From: Billgrantia desiderata
GTDB lineage: Bacteria; Pseudomonadota; Gammaproteobacteria; Pseudomonadales; Halomonadaceae
NCBI GenBank assembly: GCA_011742915.1
Contig: JAAQTN010000045.1
Location: 1-41,911, forward strand
Length of the DNA: 41,911 nt
Direction: 5' to 3'
In this document: in pieces, positions 23,308 to 31,513 of the stretch
How positions within the stretch are numbered: the first letter of the stretch is position 1
How the letters are laid out: each line of letters opens with the position of its first letter
Notes under the pieces: generated by a model
Seen by the model: the letters and a program-made list of their open reading frames with translations, nothing else
Databases searched by the model: none
What the model was told of the DNA's origin: nothing
Translations under genes and position numbers: made by a program

Positions 23308-24714
23308 GTGAGCGATACCGATCTGGGGGCCATGGATGCGGGCCAGCTAAGGGCGCTGTTCGAGAGCGGCAAGGCATCACCGCTGGAAGCGACACGCGCG
23401 GCGCTGCAGCGCATCGAGCGTTTCAACGAAGCCGTCAATGCCTATGTACTGGTCGACCGTGAAGGCGCCGAAGCCGCTGCCGAGGCGTCGAACAAGCGCT
23501 GGCAGGAAGGCCGGCCGCTGAGTGCAATCGACGGTATCCCTGTGTCATTGAAGGATCTGACCGAATCGGTCGGTTTGCCGGCGCGCAAGGGGTCGTTGAC
23601 GGTGTCGGATGCCCCCTGCGAGCGGGACTCGCCGCCGGCCCGCATGCTCCGCGAGGCCGGTGCGGTGATTCTGGGCAAGACCAATACGCCGGAGTTCGGA
23701 TGGAAGGCCATCACCGACAATCGTGTCTTCGGGGCCACCGCCAATCCGTGGGATACGCGGCTGACGCCGGGGGGCTCGTCCGGTGGCGCCGCTGTCGCTG
23801 CGGCGCTCAACATGGGCGTGCTTCACCAGGGAGGCGATTCGGGCGGTTCGATCCGCATACCCGCCTCGTTCACCGGCGTGTTCGGCTTCAAGCCCACCTT
23901 CGGCTGGGTGCCGGAGTGGCCCCGCTCCAAGGAGGCGACACTCTCTCATCTGGGGCCGCTGACACGAACCGTGGAGGATGCGGTGCGCATGCTGAACGTG
24001 ATGGGTCGCTACGACTATCGCGATCCCTACGCCCTACGCGGCCAGCCCGCCGATTGGGGGGAGGAGCTGGGACAGGGTGTCGAGGGCATGCGCATCGCCT
24101 TTTCACCCACCCTGGGTTACGCCCGGGTGGAGCCGGAGGTCGCCGAGTGCGTGCGTCAGGCCGCCCATCGTCTGGAAGCGCTGGGGGCTGTGGTGGAGGA
24201 AGTCGATCCCGGCTTCGAGTCGCCTATTCGCATCTTCAATACGCTCTGGTTCACCGCTTCGCTTGCCGTCTATCGCGAGCACAGCGAGCGCCAGCGCCGG
24301 CTGCTGGACAGCGGTCTGGTGGCGGATGCGAAGCGGGCGGAACGGCTCAGTGCACTCGACATGTTCTATGCGCTAAGGGACCGGGCGCGACTGACGGAAA
24401 GTCTCGAGCACTTCAACCAGCGCTATCACCTGGTAATGACGCCTTCGGTGGCAGTGCGCCCCTTCCCCCTTCATCACGATGTGCCGCCGGGTAGCGGCAT
24501 GCGCGACTGGGAGGAGTGGGCGCCGTTCTCCTATCCCTTCAATCTCAGCCAGCAGCCGGCCGCTTCCATTCCCTGCGGCTTCACCCCGGATGGCTTGCCG
24601 GTCGGCTTCCAGTTGGCCGGAGGCAAGCATGACGATGCACGCGTGCTGCGCGTCAGCCAGGCTTACCTGGAGGCCTATCCGCCCACCTTTCCCGAGCGGC
24701 CGGATCAGGTATGA
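23308..24714 (+). CDS. Amidase signature family hydrolase
   Basis: A 468-aa enzyme of the amidase signature family (Ser-cisSer-Lys). The catalytic triad is visible as K82 (VSLKD), S156 (PGGSSGG) and nucleophile S180 (GGDSGGSIRIPAS). DGIPVSLKDL and the C-terminal PCGFTPDGLPVGFQLAG are typical. It hydrolyses a carboxamide, but the substrate cannot be told; gatA is unlikely because no gatB or gatC is near and the sequence is closer to stand-alone amidases. The start is GTG with a perfect AAGGAGG 6 nt upstream. It is convergent with the degenerate GGDEF-EAL gene, 19 nt away, with no evident terminator. Confidence 0.93.
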   Translation: MSDTDLGAMDAGQLRALFESGKASPLEATRAALQRIERFNEAVNAYVLVDREGAEAAAEASNKRWQEGRPLSAIDGIPVSLKDLTESVGLPARKGSLTVSDAPCERDSPPARMLREAGAVILGKTNTPEFGWKAITDNRVFGATANPWDTRLTPGGSSGGAAVAAALNMGVLHQGGDSGGSIRIPASFTGVFGFKPTFGWVPEWPRSKEATLSHLGPLTRTVEDAVRMLNVMGRYDYRDPYALRGQPADWGEELGQGVEGMRIAFSPTLGYARVEPEVAECVRQAAHRLEALGAVVEEVDPGFESPIRIFNTLWFTASLAVYREHSERQRRLLDSGLVADAKRAERLSALDMFYALRDRARLTESLEHFNQRYHLVMTPSVAVRPFPLHHDVPPGSGMRDWEEWAPFSYPFNLSQQPAASIPCGFTPDGLPVGFQLAGGKHDDARVLRVSQAYLEAYPPTFPERPDQV

Positions 24715-24733
24715 GAACGATCCGTGGAGTATG

Positions 24734-26479
24734 TCATTCCTCGGGGGGCTGGTGCTCGGCGAGCCATGCTGCCAAGGCCTTGGCGCTCATGGCGGGGCAG
24801 TACAGGTTGCCCTGGACCAGACGAGCGGAGGTGGTCTCCATGTCGGTTGCCACCGTTTCGTCATCTACGCCGACGATCACGGGCTCGATGCCGAGGGAGT
24901 TGAGCATGCGGCATGATGCCTCTACCAGGCGTCTTCCATCGCGATGCGCGCGTGCCAGCCGTGCGTCGACGGTCGCTTTGTGAAAGGGCAGGCGCGACAG
25001 CCAGGCAAGATCCACCGGGGTGCTGCCGAGCTCCTCGACGGCAAGGCGAATGCCGAGCTGTTCGAGCCGCTTGAGCATGTGTGCGGCCATGTCCAGGTCG
25101 TTGCCCAGGCCCTGGGCGGGAACCTTGAGGGTCAGCCACTCGAATGACGTCGTGTCCAGATGCCTCAGGAAATGGTCCAGGGGACGGCTGTCGAAGGTGT
25201 CCTGTGCCAGGTGCGCCTCGCATAGGTGAAGCGAGATCGGCAGCTGGGCCAGGGGCGAAGCGTCGTCGCTCCACTGGCGATGGTCGGCGATGACTGCCTG
25301 GATCAACCAGCGGTTGAGGCGAACGCCGAGCCCCAGCCGTGCGATCACGTCGAGGTAATGGTTTGGTGGTTGTTGCCAGCGCTCGGGGTGCTTCCAGTGC
25401 AGCATGCCTTCTAGACCGGTACAGCGCAGCGAGTTGCGATCGAACTCGGGCTGGTAGTGAAGCGCGAAGTGCCGGTCAGGCAGGTGGATGGCTTCGCTCA
25501 ACTGACTCTCGAGCCGGTACTTCTCTTTCAGTCGCGAGGTCAGGCGGTGGTCCACGAAGGCGAGTCGCCCCGGCCCCTTCTTGCGGGCCATGAACATGGC
25601 GCTGCGTGCAGCCTGGATCAGCGTCTCGACATCCTCTGCATCGCCGGGGTATAGCGCTACGCCGATCGAGGCGGTCAACAGCAGGTAGCGATCCTCGCTG
25701 GTGAAAGGCGGCTCCAGGGCTTCCTGCAGACGCTCCGCCACCACCTGGGCTGCCTCGGCGGTACCGTCCTTCTCCAGTAGCACCACGAATTGGTCGCTGC
25801 CGAGCCGGGCTAGGGTGTCCTTGCTGCGTACCTCTTGCTGCAGCCGTCGGGCGATCTCCCCGAGTATGCGGTCACCCTCGATATGACCCACCGCGTCATT
25901 GATTGACTTGAAGCGGTCGATATCGATGAATAGAAGGGCAAGCGTAGTGTCAGCACGTTCCGCCTGTGCCAGGGCGTGGTCGAGGCGATCCCGTAGCAGC
26001 AACCAGTTGGGCAGGCCGGTCATCGGGTCGATGTGTATCCAGTGTCGATCGTCCAGCAATTCCCCGCCCGGAGTGGTGAAGCGCACGAAAGAGTAGAGGC
26101 GACCGCGCGGCTTGCTCTGCTCGTCGAGCAGAGTGTCGACCAGCATCAGAACCGGCACCGACTCACCGTCGCTCTGCCGGCATAGCACCTCCTGCTGCCA
26201 GGAGAGTGCCGTGGTCTGCGCGCTGTCTCCCGAGCCGGGGAGACGTGAGAATGGGCGCAGCGAAACGAAAAAATGCTCGATCGGCCAGCCGGTCGTCTCT
26301 GCCCTGTCGCTGCCGGCAATACGGCAGAAGGCGTCGTTGACCATCGTGATGCGCCCCTCGGCATCGGTGATGACCATGCCGGTCTGGCTCTGCTCGAAGG
26401 CATCTTTCACCAGCCGGGCGGGGTGCTGGGCTAAGGACTGGGCCTGCTTGCCCGGTGGGCGGTTGCCGTGATGGTTCAT
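24734..26479 (-). CDS. PAS-GGDEF-EAL protein with degenerate catalytic motifs
   Basis: A 581-aa cytoplasmic protein: PAS (about residues 25-135), GGDEF (about 145-310) and EAL (about 325-575). Both catalytic domains have lost key residues. The GGDEF loop is GSDQF (227-231), although the preceding FIDIDRFKSIND and GHIEGDRIL are kept. The EAL motif is EGM (357-359), the DDFG motif is EELG (482-485), the ELTE glutamate is lost (LTLKVPAQ) and AEGVE is altered, while QG at 556-557 remains. It is therefore probably a c-di-GMP or GTP binding effector or a scaffold, as known for LapD- or CsrD-like proteins, not an enzyme. A FliA-like promoter precedes it, and it is divergent from the diguanylate cyclase. 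Confidence 0.9.
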   Translation of the reverse strand: MNHHGNRPPGKQAQSLAQHPARLVKDAFEQSQTGMVITDAEGRITMVNDAFCRIAGSDRAETTGWPIEHFFVSLRPFSRLPGSGDSAQTTALSWQQEVLCRQSDGESVPVLMLVDTLLDEQSKPRGRLYSFVRFTTPGGELLDDRHWIHIDPMTGLPNWLLLRDRLDHALAQAERADTTLALLFIDIDRFKSINDAVGHIEGDRILGEIARRLQQEVRSKDTLARLGSDQFVVLLEKDGTAEAAQVVAERLQEALEPPFTSEDRYLLLTASIGVALYPGDAEDVETLIQAARSAMFMARKKGPGRLAFVDHRLTSRLKEKYRLESQLSEAIHLPDRHFALHYQPEFDRNSLRCTGLEGMLHWKHPERWQQPPNHYLDVIARLGLGVRLNRWLIQAVIADHRQWSDDASPLAQLPISLHLCEAHLAQDTFDSRPLDHFLRHLDTTSFEWLTLKVPAQGLGNDLDMAAHMLKRLEQLGIRLAVEELGSTPVDLAWLSRLPFHKATVDARLARAHRDGRRLVEASCRMLNSLGIEPVIVGVDDETVATDMETTSARLVQGNLYCPAMSAKALAAWLAEHQPPEE

Positions 26480-26516
26480 TTATGTGTTGTCACCAATGTG
26501 TTCTTGCCTAGGAGTT

Positions 26517-26543
26517 ATATCGTCCTCATTGGACTGAACTTGA
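26517..26543 (-). promoter_or_regulatory. FliA (sigma-28) type promoter of the degenerate GGDEF-EAL gene
   Basis: On the minus strand: TCAAGTTC, 11 nt, GACGATAT (FliA consensus TAAAGTTT-N11-GCCGATAA; 6 of 8 matches in each box, exact spacing). It would start transcription about 30 nt before the ATG. Weaker than the other three FliA sites in the window, but its -35 box is identical to that of the divergent cyclase promoter. Confidence 0.5.
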
Positions 26544-26611
26544 GGCGTTAAGCCTTCCGTTGAGAAGGCAAATGCGTCATTGGGTAACATTGTTCGATCT
26601 TGCCCCAAGGC

Positions 26612-26638
26612 TCAAGTTCGCTTTGGGTGTGCCGATAA
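26612..26638 (+). promoter_or_regulatory. FliA (sigma-28) type promoter of the diguanylate cyclase gene
   Basis: TCAAGTTC (26612-26619), 11-nt spacer, GCCGATAA (26631-26638): the -10 is identical to the FliA consensus and the -35 matches 6 of 8. Predicted start near 26645, giving a ~100-nt leader before the TTG start codon. Confidence 0.7.
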
Positions 26639-26744
26639 GAGAAAGAGAAATCTGCTTCCCAATGCGCGGGGCTGCCAGGGGAAGGCGGCAAAACCTGTCT
26701 GACCCGCTCGGCAGGCGCCATCCACCTTGACAGAGGATATTTAT

Positions 26745-28751
26745 TTGCACGTACCGGCGCGTATCGGGGTCCTGGCTCGCTCGATCTGCTCGCTGCAGGG
26801 GCGCCTGCTGGCGGGTCTGGCCATGACCTGGCTGGTCATCGTTGGGCTGGTTCTGCTGCTGGCCTGGCAGTTCGGCAAGGGGCTCGTCGACGATGCCAAT
26901 CTGGCGCATCTGCGTTACGAATCCCAACTGATCGCCAACGATCTCTCCGAGCAGGTCGAACGCCGGCTGCGTGCGCTGGAGCGACTGGAACAAGGGTTGC
27001 GCAATGTGCCGATGGACGAGGTGCCGGCACGGCTGGAGAATGCCCAGGTATTGCTGGAGTGGTTCGAAGGGTTGATGGTCGCCGATGCCGATGGGCGTAT
27101 CGTGGCCGATTGGCCCATCGTGCCGGGGCGTGCGGGGCTCGAAACCGCAGCGACGGAATATTTCCGCATGCTGCGCCATTCCCCCTGGCCCTATGTGAGC
27201 CAGCCTTTCATCGGCAGGGCCAGTGGTGACTCCCTGGTCCTGATGCTGGTCCCTCGTTTTGATGATCAGGGTGTCTTCAACGGCGTGGTGGGTGGGATGA
27301 TAAACCTCACCCATGGCGGTCTGTTCCGCCGCCTGGAGGAGATCCGGCTGGGTGACGATGGCTATGTTTCTGTCTTCACTGCGACTGGTGAAGCGCTCTT
27401 TCACCCTCGTCGCGCCGGGGGGGGAGTTCTCGACCGAGCGCTGGGACATTCCGATGTCCTGCAGCAGGCGCTGGATGGCTGGGAGGGTGAAGCCATCGCA
27501 TCGAGCGGAGAGGGCACTCCGACACTGATGGCGTATCGCCAGATCTGGCCGGCAGGCTGGATCGTCAAGGTGGCCATTCCTCAGGCCCAGGTTCAGGAGC
27601 CGCTGGCCGACTTTCTGGCGCGCTTGTGGTGGGCCTGGCTGGCGCTGGCTGTTTTGATGCTCATCACCATGCGCTGGTTGGTGAGACGGCTGCTAAGGCC
27701 CTTGCACCGTCTGGAGCGGCAGATCGCTCAGGTCGGCGCAGGAGAGCGTCGCTATCTCGAGCTATCGACCAGCATGCACGAGCTGCGTCAGGTAGCCGGC
27801 AGCTTCAACCGGCTGGAGCATGAGCGGCTTGCCGCCCTGGAGCATCTGCGAGATCGACAGGCTTTTCTCGACGCCGTACTCGGTTCGACCCCCATCGGCA
27901 TGTTCGTGGCGGATCTCGAGGGGCGTATCAATTACCTGAACCCGGCGCTGCTCGAGCTGCTCGGTCTCGAGGTGACTCATGAGGCCCGCGACTTGTGGGA
28001 GCGAATTCATCCCGACGACCGCCGTGGCACCGAGGACATGTGGCGCTACACCTTGTCCACCGGCAGCGACTTCGTTCGCCAACTGCGTTTCCTGCATCCC
28101 GATGGCGTGACGCTGTGGGTCGAGGTGCATGCGAGTCAAGTGTTGGGCAACGACCAGCCGCTGGGTTTCGTGGGTATGGTCAAGGACATTACCGAACGGC
28201 GGCAGCAGGAGGCGCTACAGCGCTGGGAGGCCGAGCACGATCCGTTGACGGGGCTGCTCAATAGGCGCGGCTTCGAACGGCGCCTGGAAGAGGCGCTGGC
28301 CGAATACTCCAAGACCGGCACCCCCTCCGTGCTGATCCTGTTCGATCTCGATCACTTCAAGCCGATCAATGACGAAGGCGGTCACGCCCTGGGTGACGAG
28401 ATGCTGCGGCGTGTCGCCCAGGTGGTGGCGTGGGAGGTGCGGCGCAGCGACCATGTCGCCCGCCAGGGTGGGGATGAGTTTGCCGTGCTGTTGCCCAGCT
28501 GTACCCTCAAGCAGGCGGGAGAAATTGCCGAATCCTTGAGACGCGCCGTTTCCGAGGTCACCGTCAGTAACGCCGGCAAGACCTACAGTATTACGCTGAG
28601 CATGGGGGTCACGGCGCTGCAGGAGGGTGACGACGCTATCGAGTCCGTGTTCGCGCGCGCCGATCGGGCCAGCTACCAGGCCAAGGCCGACGGTCGCAAC
28701 GCCGTGGTGGTCACGACCTCAGACGACGATCTGATCGACAGCTTGTGGTGA
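26745..28751 (+). CDS. Membrane-bound sensor diguanylate cyclase (PDC/Cache-HAMP-PAS-GGDEF)
   Basis: A 668-aa inner-membrane sensor. Membrane helix about 20-45, a periplasmic sensor of PDC/Cache type (about 50-285, with YFRMLRHSPWPYVSQPFIGRASGDSLVLMLVPRFD and GDDGYVSVFTATGEALFHP), a second helix (about 293-312), HAMP (about 313-370), PAS (about 375-485) and GGDEF (about 490-660). The active site GGDEF is at 575-579, with an inhibitory RxxD (RRSD, 566-569) at the right spacing, so it should be an active, product-inhibited c-di-GMP synthase responding to an external ligand. I chose TTG at 26745 because AGAGGA lies 7 nt upstream; an earlier TTG at 26727 has none. A near-consensus FliA promoter lies upstream. 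Its 3' end faces flgN. Confidence 0.92.
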   Translation: MHVPARIGVLARSICSLQGRLLAGLAMTWLVIVGLVLLLAWQFGKGLVDDANLAHLRYESQLIANDLSEQVERRLRALERLEQGLRNVPMDEVPARLENAQVLLEWFEGLMVADADGRIVADWPIVPGRAGLETAATEYFRMLRHSPWPYVSQPFIGRASGDSLVLMLVPRFDDQGVFNGVVGGMINLTHGGLFRRLEEIRLGDDGYVSVFTATGEALFHPRRAGGGVLDRALGHSDVLQQALDGWEGEAIASSGEGTPTLMAYRQIWPAGWIVKVAIPQAQVQEPLADFLARLWWAWLALAVLMLITMRWLVRRLLRPLHRLERQIAQVGAGERRYLELSTSMHELRQVAGSFNRLEHERLAALEHLRDRQAFLDAVLGSTPIGMFVADLEGRINYLNPALLELLGLEVTHEARDLWERIHPDDRRGTEDMWRYTLSTGSDFVRQLRFLHPDGVTLWVEVHASQVLGNDQPLGFVGMVKDITERRQQEALQRWEAEHDPLTGLLNRRGFERRLEEALAEYSKTGTPSVLILFDLDHFKPINDEGGHALGDEMLRRVAQVVAWEVRRSDHVARQGGDEFAVLLPSCTLKQAGEIAESLRRAVSEVTVSNAGKTYSITLSMGVTALQEGDDAIESVFARADRASYQAKADGRNAVVVTTSDDDLIDSLW

Positions 28752-28803
28752 GATGGCCTGTGGTGATGGGGAGGGCCGTGGCTGGTTGATAGGCAGGCAT
28801 GAC

Positions 28804-28824
28804 GCCCACATGCATCATGTGGGC
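28804..28824. terminator. Hairpin between the diguanylate cyclase and flgN
   Basis: A perfect 9-bp inverted repeat GCCCACATG/CATGTGGGC with a 3-nt loop, between two convergent genes. Only a short TTT follows on the plus strand, so it is a weak terminator candidate. Confidence 0.45.
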
Positions 28825-28915
28825 AGTTTAACGGGCGAAGCGGGCAAGGGGATGGCGCAAAAGGTGGTGGCGAGCAAGGAAATGCGTGGGGGCTTGCCAG
28901 CCCGACGCTGGCATA

Positions 28916-29365
28916 TCAGACCGATGCGTTGATGCGTCCTGTCTGCGCCGCGACACGACCGCTGGCGCGATACACGGTCTTCTCTGCGGCCTGATGGATG
29001 AAATCGAGCAGGCGGGTGTTCTGCTCCATGCGCAAGGCAACGAGCTCGCCGTTCAGCGTATTGAGTCGCTGAGCTTCGCGGGTCATCTCAAGAGTCTGCA
29101 TCCAAGCCTCTTCGCAGCCTGCATCGAGTGCTGCCTGATGGGCGCCCGCGGCACCATCGGCATAGCCCAGGCGCTGCTGAACGCCTTGGCGCAGCTTTTC
29201 GCTCGCTTCCAGGCGGGCCAGCAGCTCCTGCTTGCGTTTGGCAACCTCGACGAGGGTCTCGCTTTCGATATCGGCGCTGGCCAGCAGCGCTCGTTCGCGC
29301 ATGAGCAGCTCGATGATTTCGCTCAGACGCTGCTGCTGCTCCTGGAGAAGCTTGGCCAGACTCAT
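28916..29365 (-). CDS. flgN: Flagellar export chaperone FlgN
   Basis: A 149-aa all-helical protein that binds the hook-filament junction proteins FlgK and FlgL and delivers them to the flagellar export gate. Heptad-like helices in residues about 3-75 (LAKLLQEQQQRLSEIIELLMRERALLAS) and 85-125 (TREAQRLNTLNGELVALRMEQNTRLLDFI) match the family, whose sequence is otherwise variable. Its start overlaps the flgM stop by 4 nt (29362-29365), so both are translated from one message. Its clients flgK and flgL lie at the far end of the same block. Confidence 0.9.
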   Translation of the reverse strand: MSLAKLLQEQQQRLSEIIELLMRERALLASADIESETLVEVAKRKQELLARLEASEKLRQGVQQRLGYADGAAGAHQAALDAGCEEAWMQTLEMTREAQRLNTLNGELVALRMEQNTRLLDFIHQAAEKTVYRASGRVAAQTGRINASV

Positions 29366-29643
29366 GCCTTGCGGCTCTCGGCTGACAGGGATTCGATCAG
29401 CGAATCGGCAATGCGCTCGGCACGGATCTCCAGGCGGCCCTCGCGGATGGCTTCGCGAATTTCCTCGACACGCGCCTTGTCGATATCGCGGGAGGCATCG
29501 GTGGCCTTCTGGCTCAGATGCGTAGCGGCCGAAGGTCCGGGCTCTTGCTGCCCCGAGGGGGTGGCGCCCTTGACCGGCTGAGCCTCCTCGCGCGGTTGCG
29601 TCTGAGTCGGGCGAGTCAGGGGGTTCTGGCTGTTGATCTTCAC
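29362..29643 (-). CDS. flgM: Anti-sigma-28 factor FlgM
   Basis: A 93-aa protein that holds FliA inactive until the hook is complete and FlgM itself is exported. The N-terminal half is disordered and rich in Q, P and T, as needed for export; the C-terminal half (DIDKARVEEIREAIREGRLEIRAERIADSLIESL) is the FliA-binding helical region. The start is GTG at 29643 with GAGG 8 nt upstream. A near-perfect FliA promoter lies at 29677-29703, giving the known feedback in which FlgM is made under the factor it inhibits. It is separated from flgA by 139 nt. Confidence 0.93.
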   Translation of the reverse strand: MKINSQNPLTRPTQTQPREEAQPVKGATPSGQQEPGPSAATHLSQKATDASRDIDKARVEEIREAIREGRLEIRAERIADSLIESLSAESRKA

Positions 29644-29676
29644 GTTTATGGCCTCATGACCGAATGCTTTTACCTG

Positions 29677-29703
29677 CTATCGGCAGGGCGAGGGATAACT
29701 TTA
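29677..29703 (-). promoter_or_regulatory. FliA (sigma-28) promoter of flgMN
   Basis: On the minus strand: TAAAGTTA (FliA consensus TAAAGTTT), 11-nt spacer, GCCGATAG (consensus GCCGATAA). One mismatch per box at the last base. Predicted start about 27 nt before the flgM GTG. Confidence 0.9.
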
Positions 29704-29782
29704 GGCCTGATTTTTCGGCACGAGTTTCCCGGGCGAAGCTGTCCATCCCGTTCAAGGGGGCCTCGAGGTGCGACGGCCCGTG

Positions 29783-30472
29783 TCAGAAGTCTACGACAAG
29801 GGTGCCTTCTCCGACCACCTCTGCGGTCATGACTTCACGGTTGTCGAAACGAACCCGAATGCGGTCGCCTAGCGCGCCAGGCTCCAGCGCCTGTCCCTCG
29901 CGGGAGATACGAAACCCTCTTCCCCTGGCCTCGACCACCACCCGCTGATTTCTTTCCACCAACGGCAGGTTGCGGAACTGATGTTCCAGCAGCGGCTGCC
30001 CTGGGCTGAGCGCCCGCGTTGCCACTTGTCCGACGATCCGGTCGACTTCGAGCAGCGCACGGTTCGGAAGTTCGGCCAGATTGCCCGACTGCATGACCAG
30101 ATGCTCACGCCGCACCGTCTCACCGGCGGAGAGGGGAGTGCCGAGTACGGGGTATTCGCCGATCACACCGACTTCGGCCTGCAGGTAGCGCACCTGGCGG
30201 CCATCGTCGCCGCAGCGTACGCCGACGGAAATACGGCCTAGCGGGACTTCGCCGGGGCGTGTCAGGAAGGGCGCGGGCGACTCGCAGGTGGGTAGCCGAG
30301 CGGAAGGGGGGCGCAGCTCGATGATGAGTTCGTCGCCCAGCGCGCTGGCCTGCTCATGGAGAAAACCGTGCACGGCTTGCAGCAGCTCGCCGTCGTCGGC
30401 CGAAGCGGCCGGTAGCGACAACAGGCCGGCCAGCAGTGTCGATAGCAGCAGGGCTAAGCGGGTAAGGTGCAT
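29783..30472 (-). CDS. flgA: Flagellar P-ring assembly chaperone FlgA
   Basis: A 229-aa periplasmic protein with a Sec signal peptide (residues 1-25, cleavage after ASA). The C-terminal two thirds form the SAF-like domain of FlgA (VLGTPLSAGETVRREHLV, LEVDRIVGQVATRALSPGQPLLEHQFR, DRIRVRFDNREVMTAEVVGEGTLVVDF). It helps FlgI subunits assemble into the P ring around the rod. It is divergent from flgB, as in many gammaproteobacteria, and the shared ~180-nt gap should contain the early or middle-class promoters for both units. Confidence 0.94.
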   Translation of the reverse strand: MHLTRLALLLSTLLAGLLSLPAASADDGELLQAVHGFLHEQASALGDELIIELRPPSARLPTCESPAPFLTRPGEVPLGRISVGVRCGDDGRQVRYLQAEVGVIGEYPVLGTPLSAGETVRREHLVMQSGNLAELPNRALLEVDRIVGQVATRALSPGQPLLEHQFRNLPLVERNQRVVVEARGRGFRISREGQALEPGALGDRIRVRFDNREVMTAEVVGEGTLVVDF

Positions 30473-30655
30473 TGGGCGGGACCGTCCAGCATGGGTAATG
30501 GCAGGATTCTAGCTGGCACCGGTGGGCTGAAACAGCGGAAATGAGCGATGAAAAGGGGTCTGTTTCTGCCATTGATGTGACAAGGGCGTCGTTACTCTTC
30601 AACCTCAAGAAGTTCCGTATGTCTTCAATCAGGGTTACGCACGGGGAGTGCCGGC
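30473..30655. other. Divergent flgA/flgB promoter region
   Basis: A 183-nt gap. I see no FliA-type element here. There is one GG-N10-GC arrangement (about 30516-30530) with a poor match to the sigma-54 consensus, and no strong -35/-10 pair. The flgB ribosome site GGGGAG lies at the right end. The promoter class for flgB (FlhDC-sigma70 or sigma-54) cannot be settled by eye. Confidence 0.4.
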
Positions 30656-31069
30656 ATGATCGACCAGCTCGAGGCCGCCTTTAATTACCACCAGCAGGCG
30701 CTGGGGCTACGCCAGCAGCGTCACAAAGTGCTGGCGAGCAACATCGCCAACGCCGATACACCCAACTACAAGGCGCGCGACTTCGACTTCGCCAGCGAGC
30801 TCAAGAAGGCGGTCGAGCAAGGGCGGACGTCCAGCGGCGGACTCTCGCTGGCGCGCACCTCCGAGCGCCATCTGGCGGGCCAGGGCATGTCGGCGCCCAG
30901 ACAGGAGCTGCTCTACCGCATTCCCGATCAGCCCAGCCTGGACGGCAATACCGTGGACATGGATCGCGAGCGTACCCAGTTCGCCGACAACGCGGTGCGC
31001 TACCAGGCGGCACTGACCATCATGAACAGCCGCATCCAAGGGCTGAAGAACGCCATGCAGCCGGAATAA
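30656..31069 (+). CDS. flgB: Flagellar proximal rod protein FlgB
   Basis: A 137-aa rod subunit exported through the flagellar type III apparatus without a cleaved signal. The hallmark N-terminal segment [22 protein letters not shown] (about residues 28-50) and a C-terminal amphipathic helix ([21 protein letters not shown]) are present. It opens the plus-strand flagellar operon, with GGGGAG before the ATG, and is followed by flgC after 31 nt. Length is normal. Confidence 0.97.
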   Translation: MIDQLEAAFNYHQQALGLRQQRHKVLASNIANADTPNYKARDFDFASELKKAVEQGRTSSGGLSLARTSERHLAGQGMSAPRQELLYRIPDQPSLDGNTVDMDRERTQFADNAVRYQAALTIMNSRIQGLKNAMQPE

Positions 31070-31100
31070 CAGGCCGGATCAAAGGAAGAGAGATCTTACC

Positions 31101-31508
31101 ATGTCGATGTTTTCCGTGTTCGATATCGCCGGCTCGGCCATGAGCGCCCAGTCCCAGCGCATGAACGTCACCGCCAGCAACCTGGCCAACGCCGATAGCG
31201 TGGCCGGCCCTGACGGCCAGCCCTACCGTGCCAAGCAAGTGCTGTTCGAGTCGCGCCTGCAGGGCGGGCACGGCATCGGCGGTGTGGGCGTGCGTGAAGT
31301 GGTCGAGGACCCTTCGCCCATGCGTATGGAGTATCGTCCCGAGCATCCGCTGGCCAACGAAGAGGGCTACGTGACGATGCCCAACGTCGAGCCGGTCCAT
31401 GAAATGGTCAACATGATTTCGGCCTCGCGCTCCTACCAGGCCAATGTGGAAGTGATGAACACGAGCAAGCAGATGATGCTCAAGACACTGACTCTGGGTG
31501 AGGGCTGA
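31101..31508 (+). CDS. flgC: Flagellar proximal rod protein FlgC
   Basis: A 135-aa rod subunit. The N-terminal [33 protein letters not shown] and the C-terminal [41 protein letters not shown] are the conserved helical ends that pack in the rod core. GGAAGAGAG precedes the start. It is followed by flgD after 5 nt, with the flgD ribosome site inside its end. Confidence 0.97.
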   Translation: MSMFSVFDIAGSAMSAQSQRMNVTASNLANADSVAGPDGQPYRAKQVLFESRLQGGHGIGGVGVREVVEDPSPMRMEYRPEHPLANEEGYVTMPNVEPVHEMVNMISASRSYQANVEVMNTSKQMMLKTLTLGEG

Positions 31509-31513
31509 TCGCC

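Noticed and set aside
26645..26744. c-di-GMP riboswitch in the leader of the diguanylate cyclase
   Set aside because: The ~100-nt leader is the right place, but I cannot match the GEMM-I consensus tetraloop and receptor segments.
30516..30530. Sigma-54 promoter before flgB (GG-N10-GC)
   Set aside because: Only the invariant dinucleotides match; the surrounding bases fit the consensus poorly.
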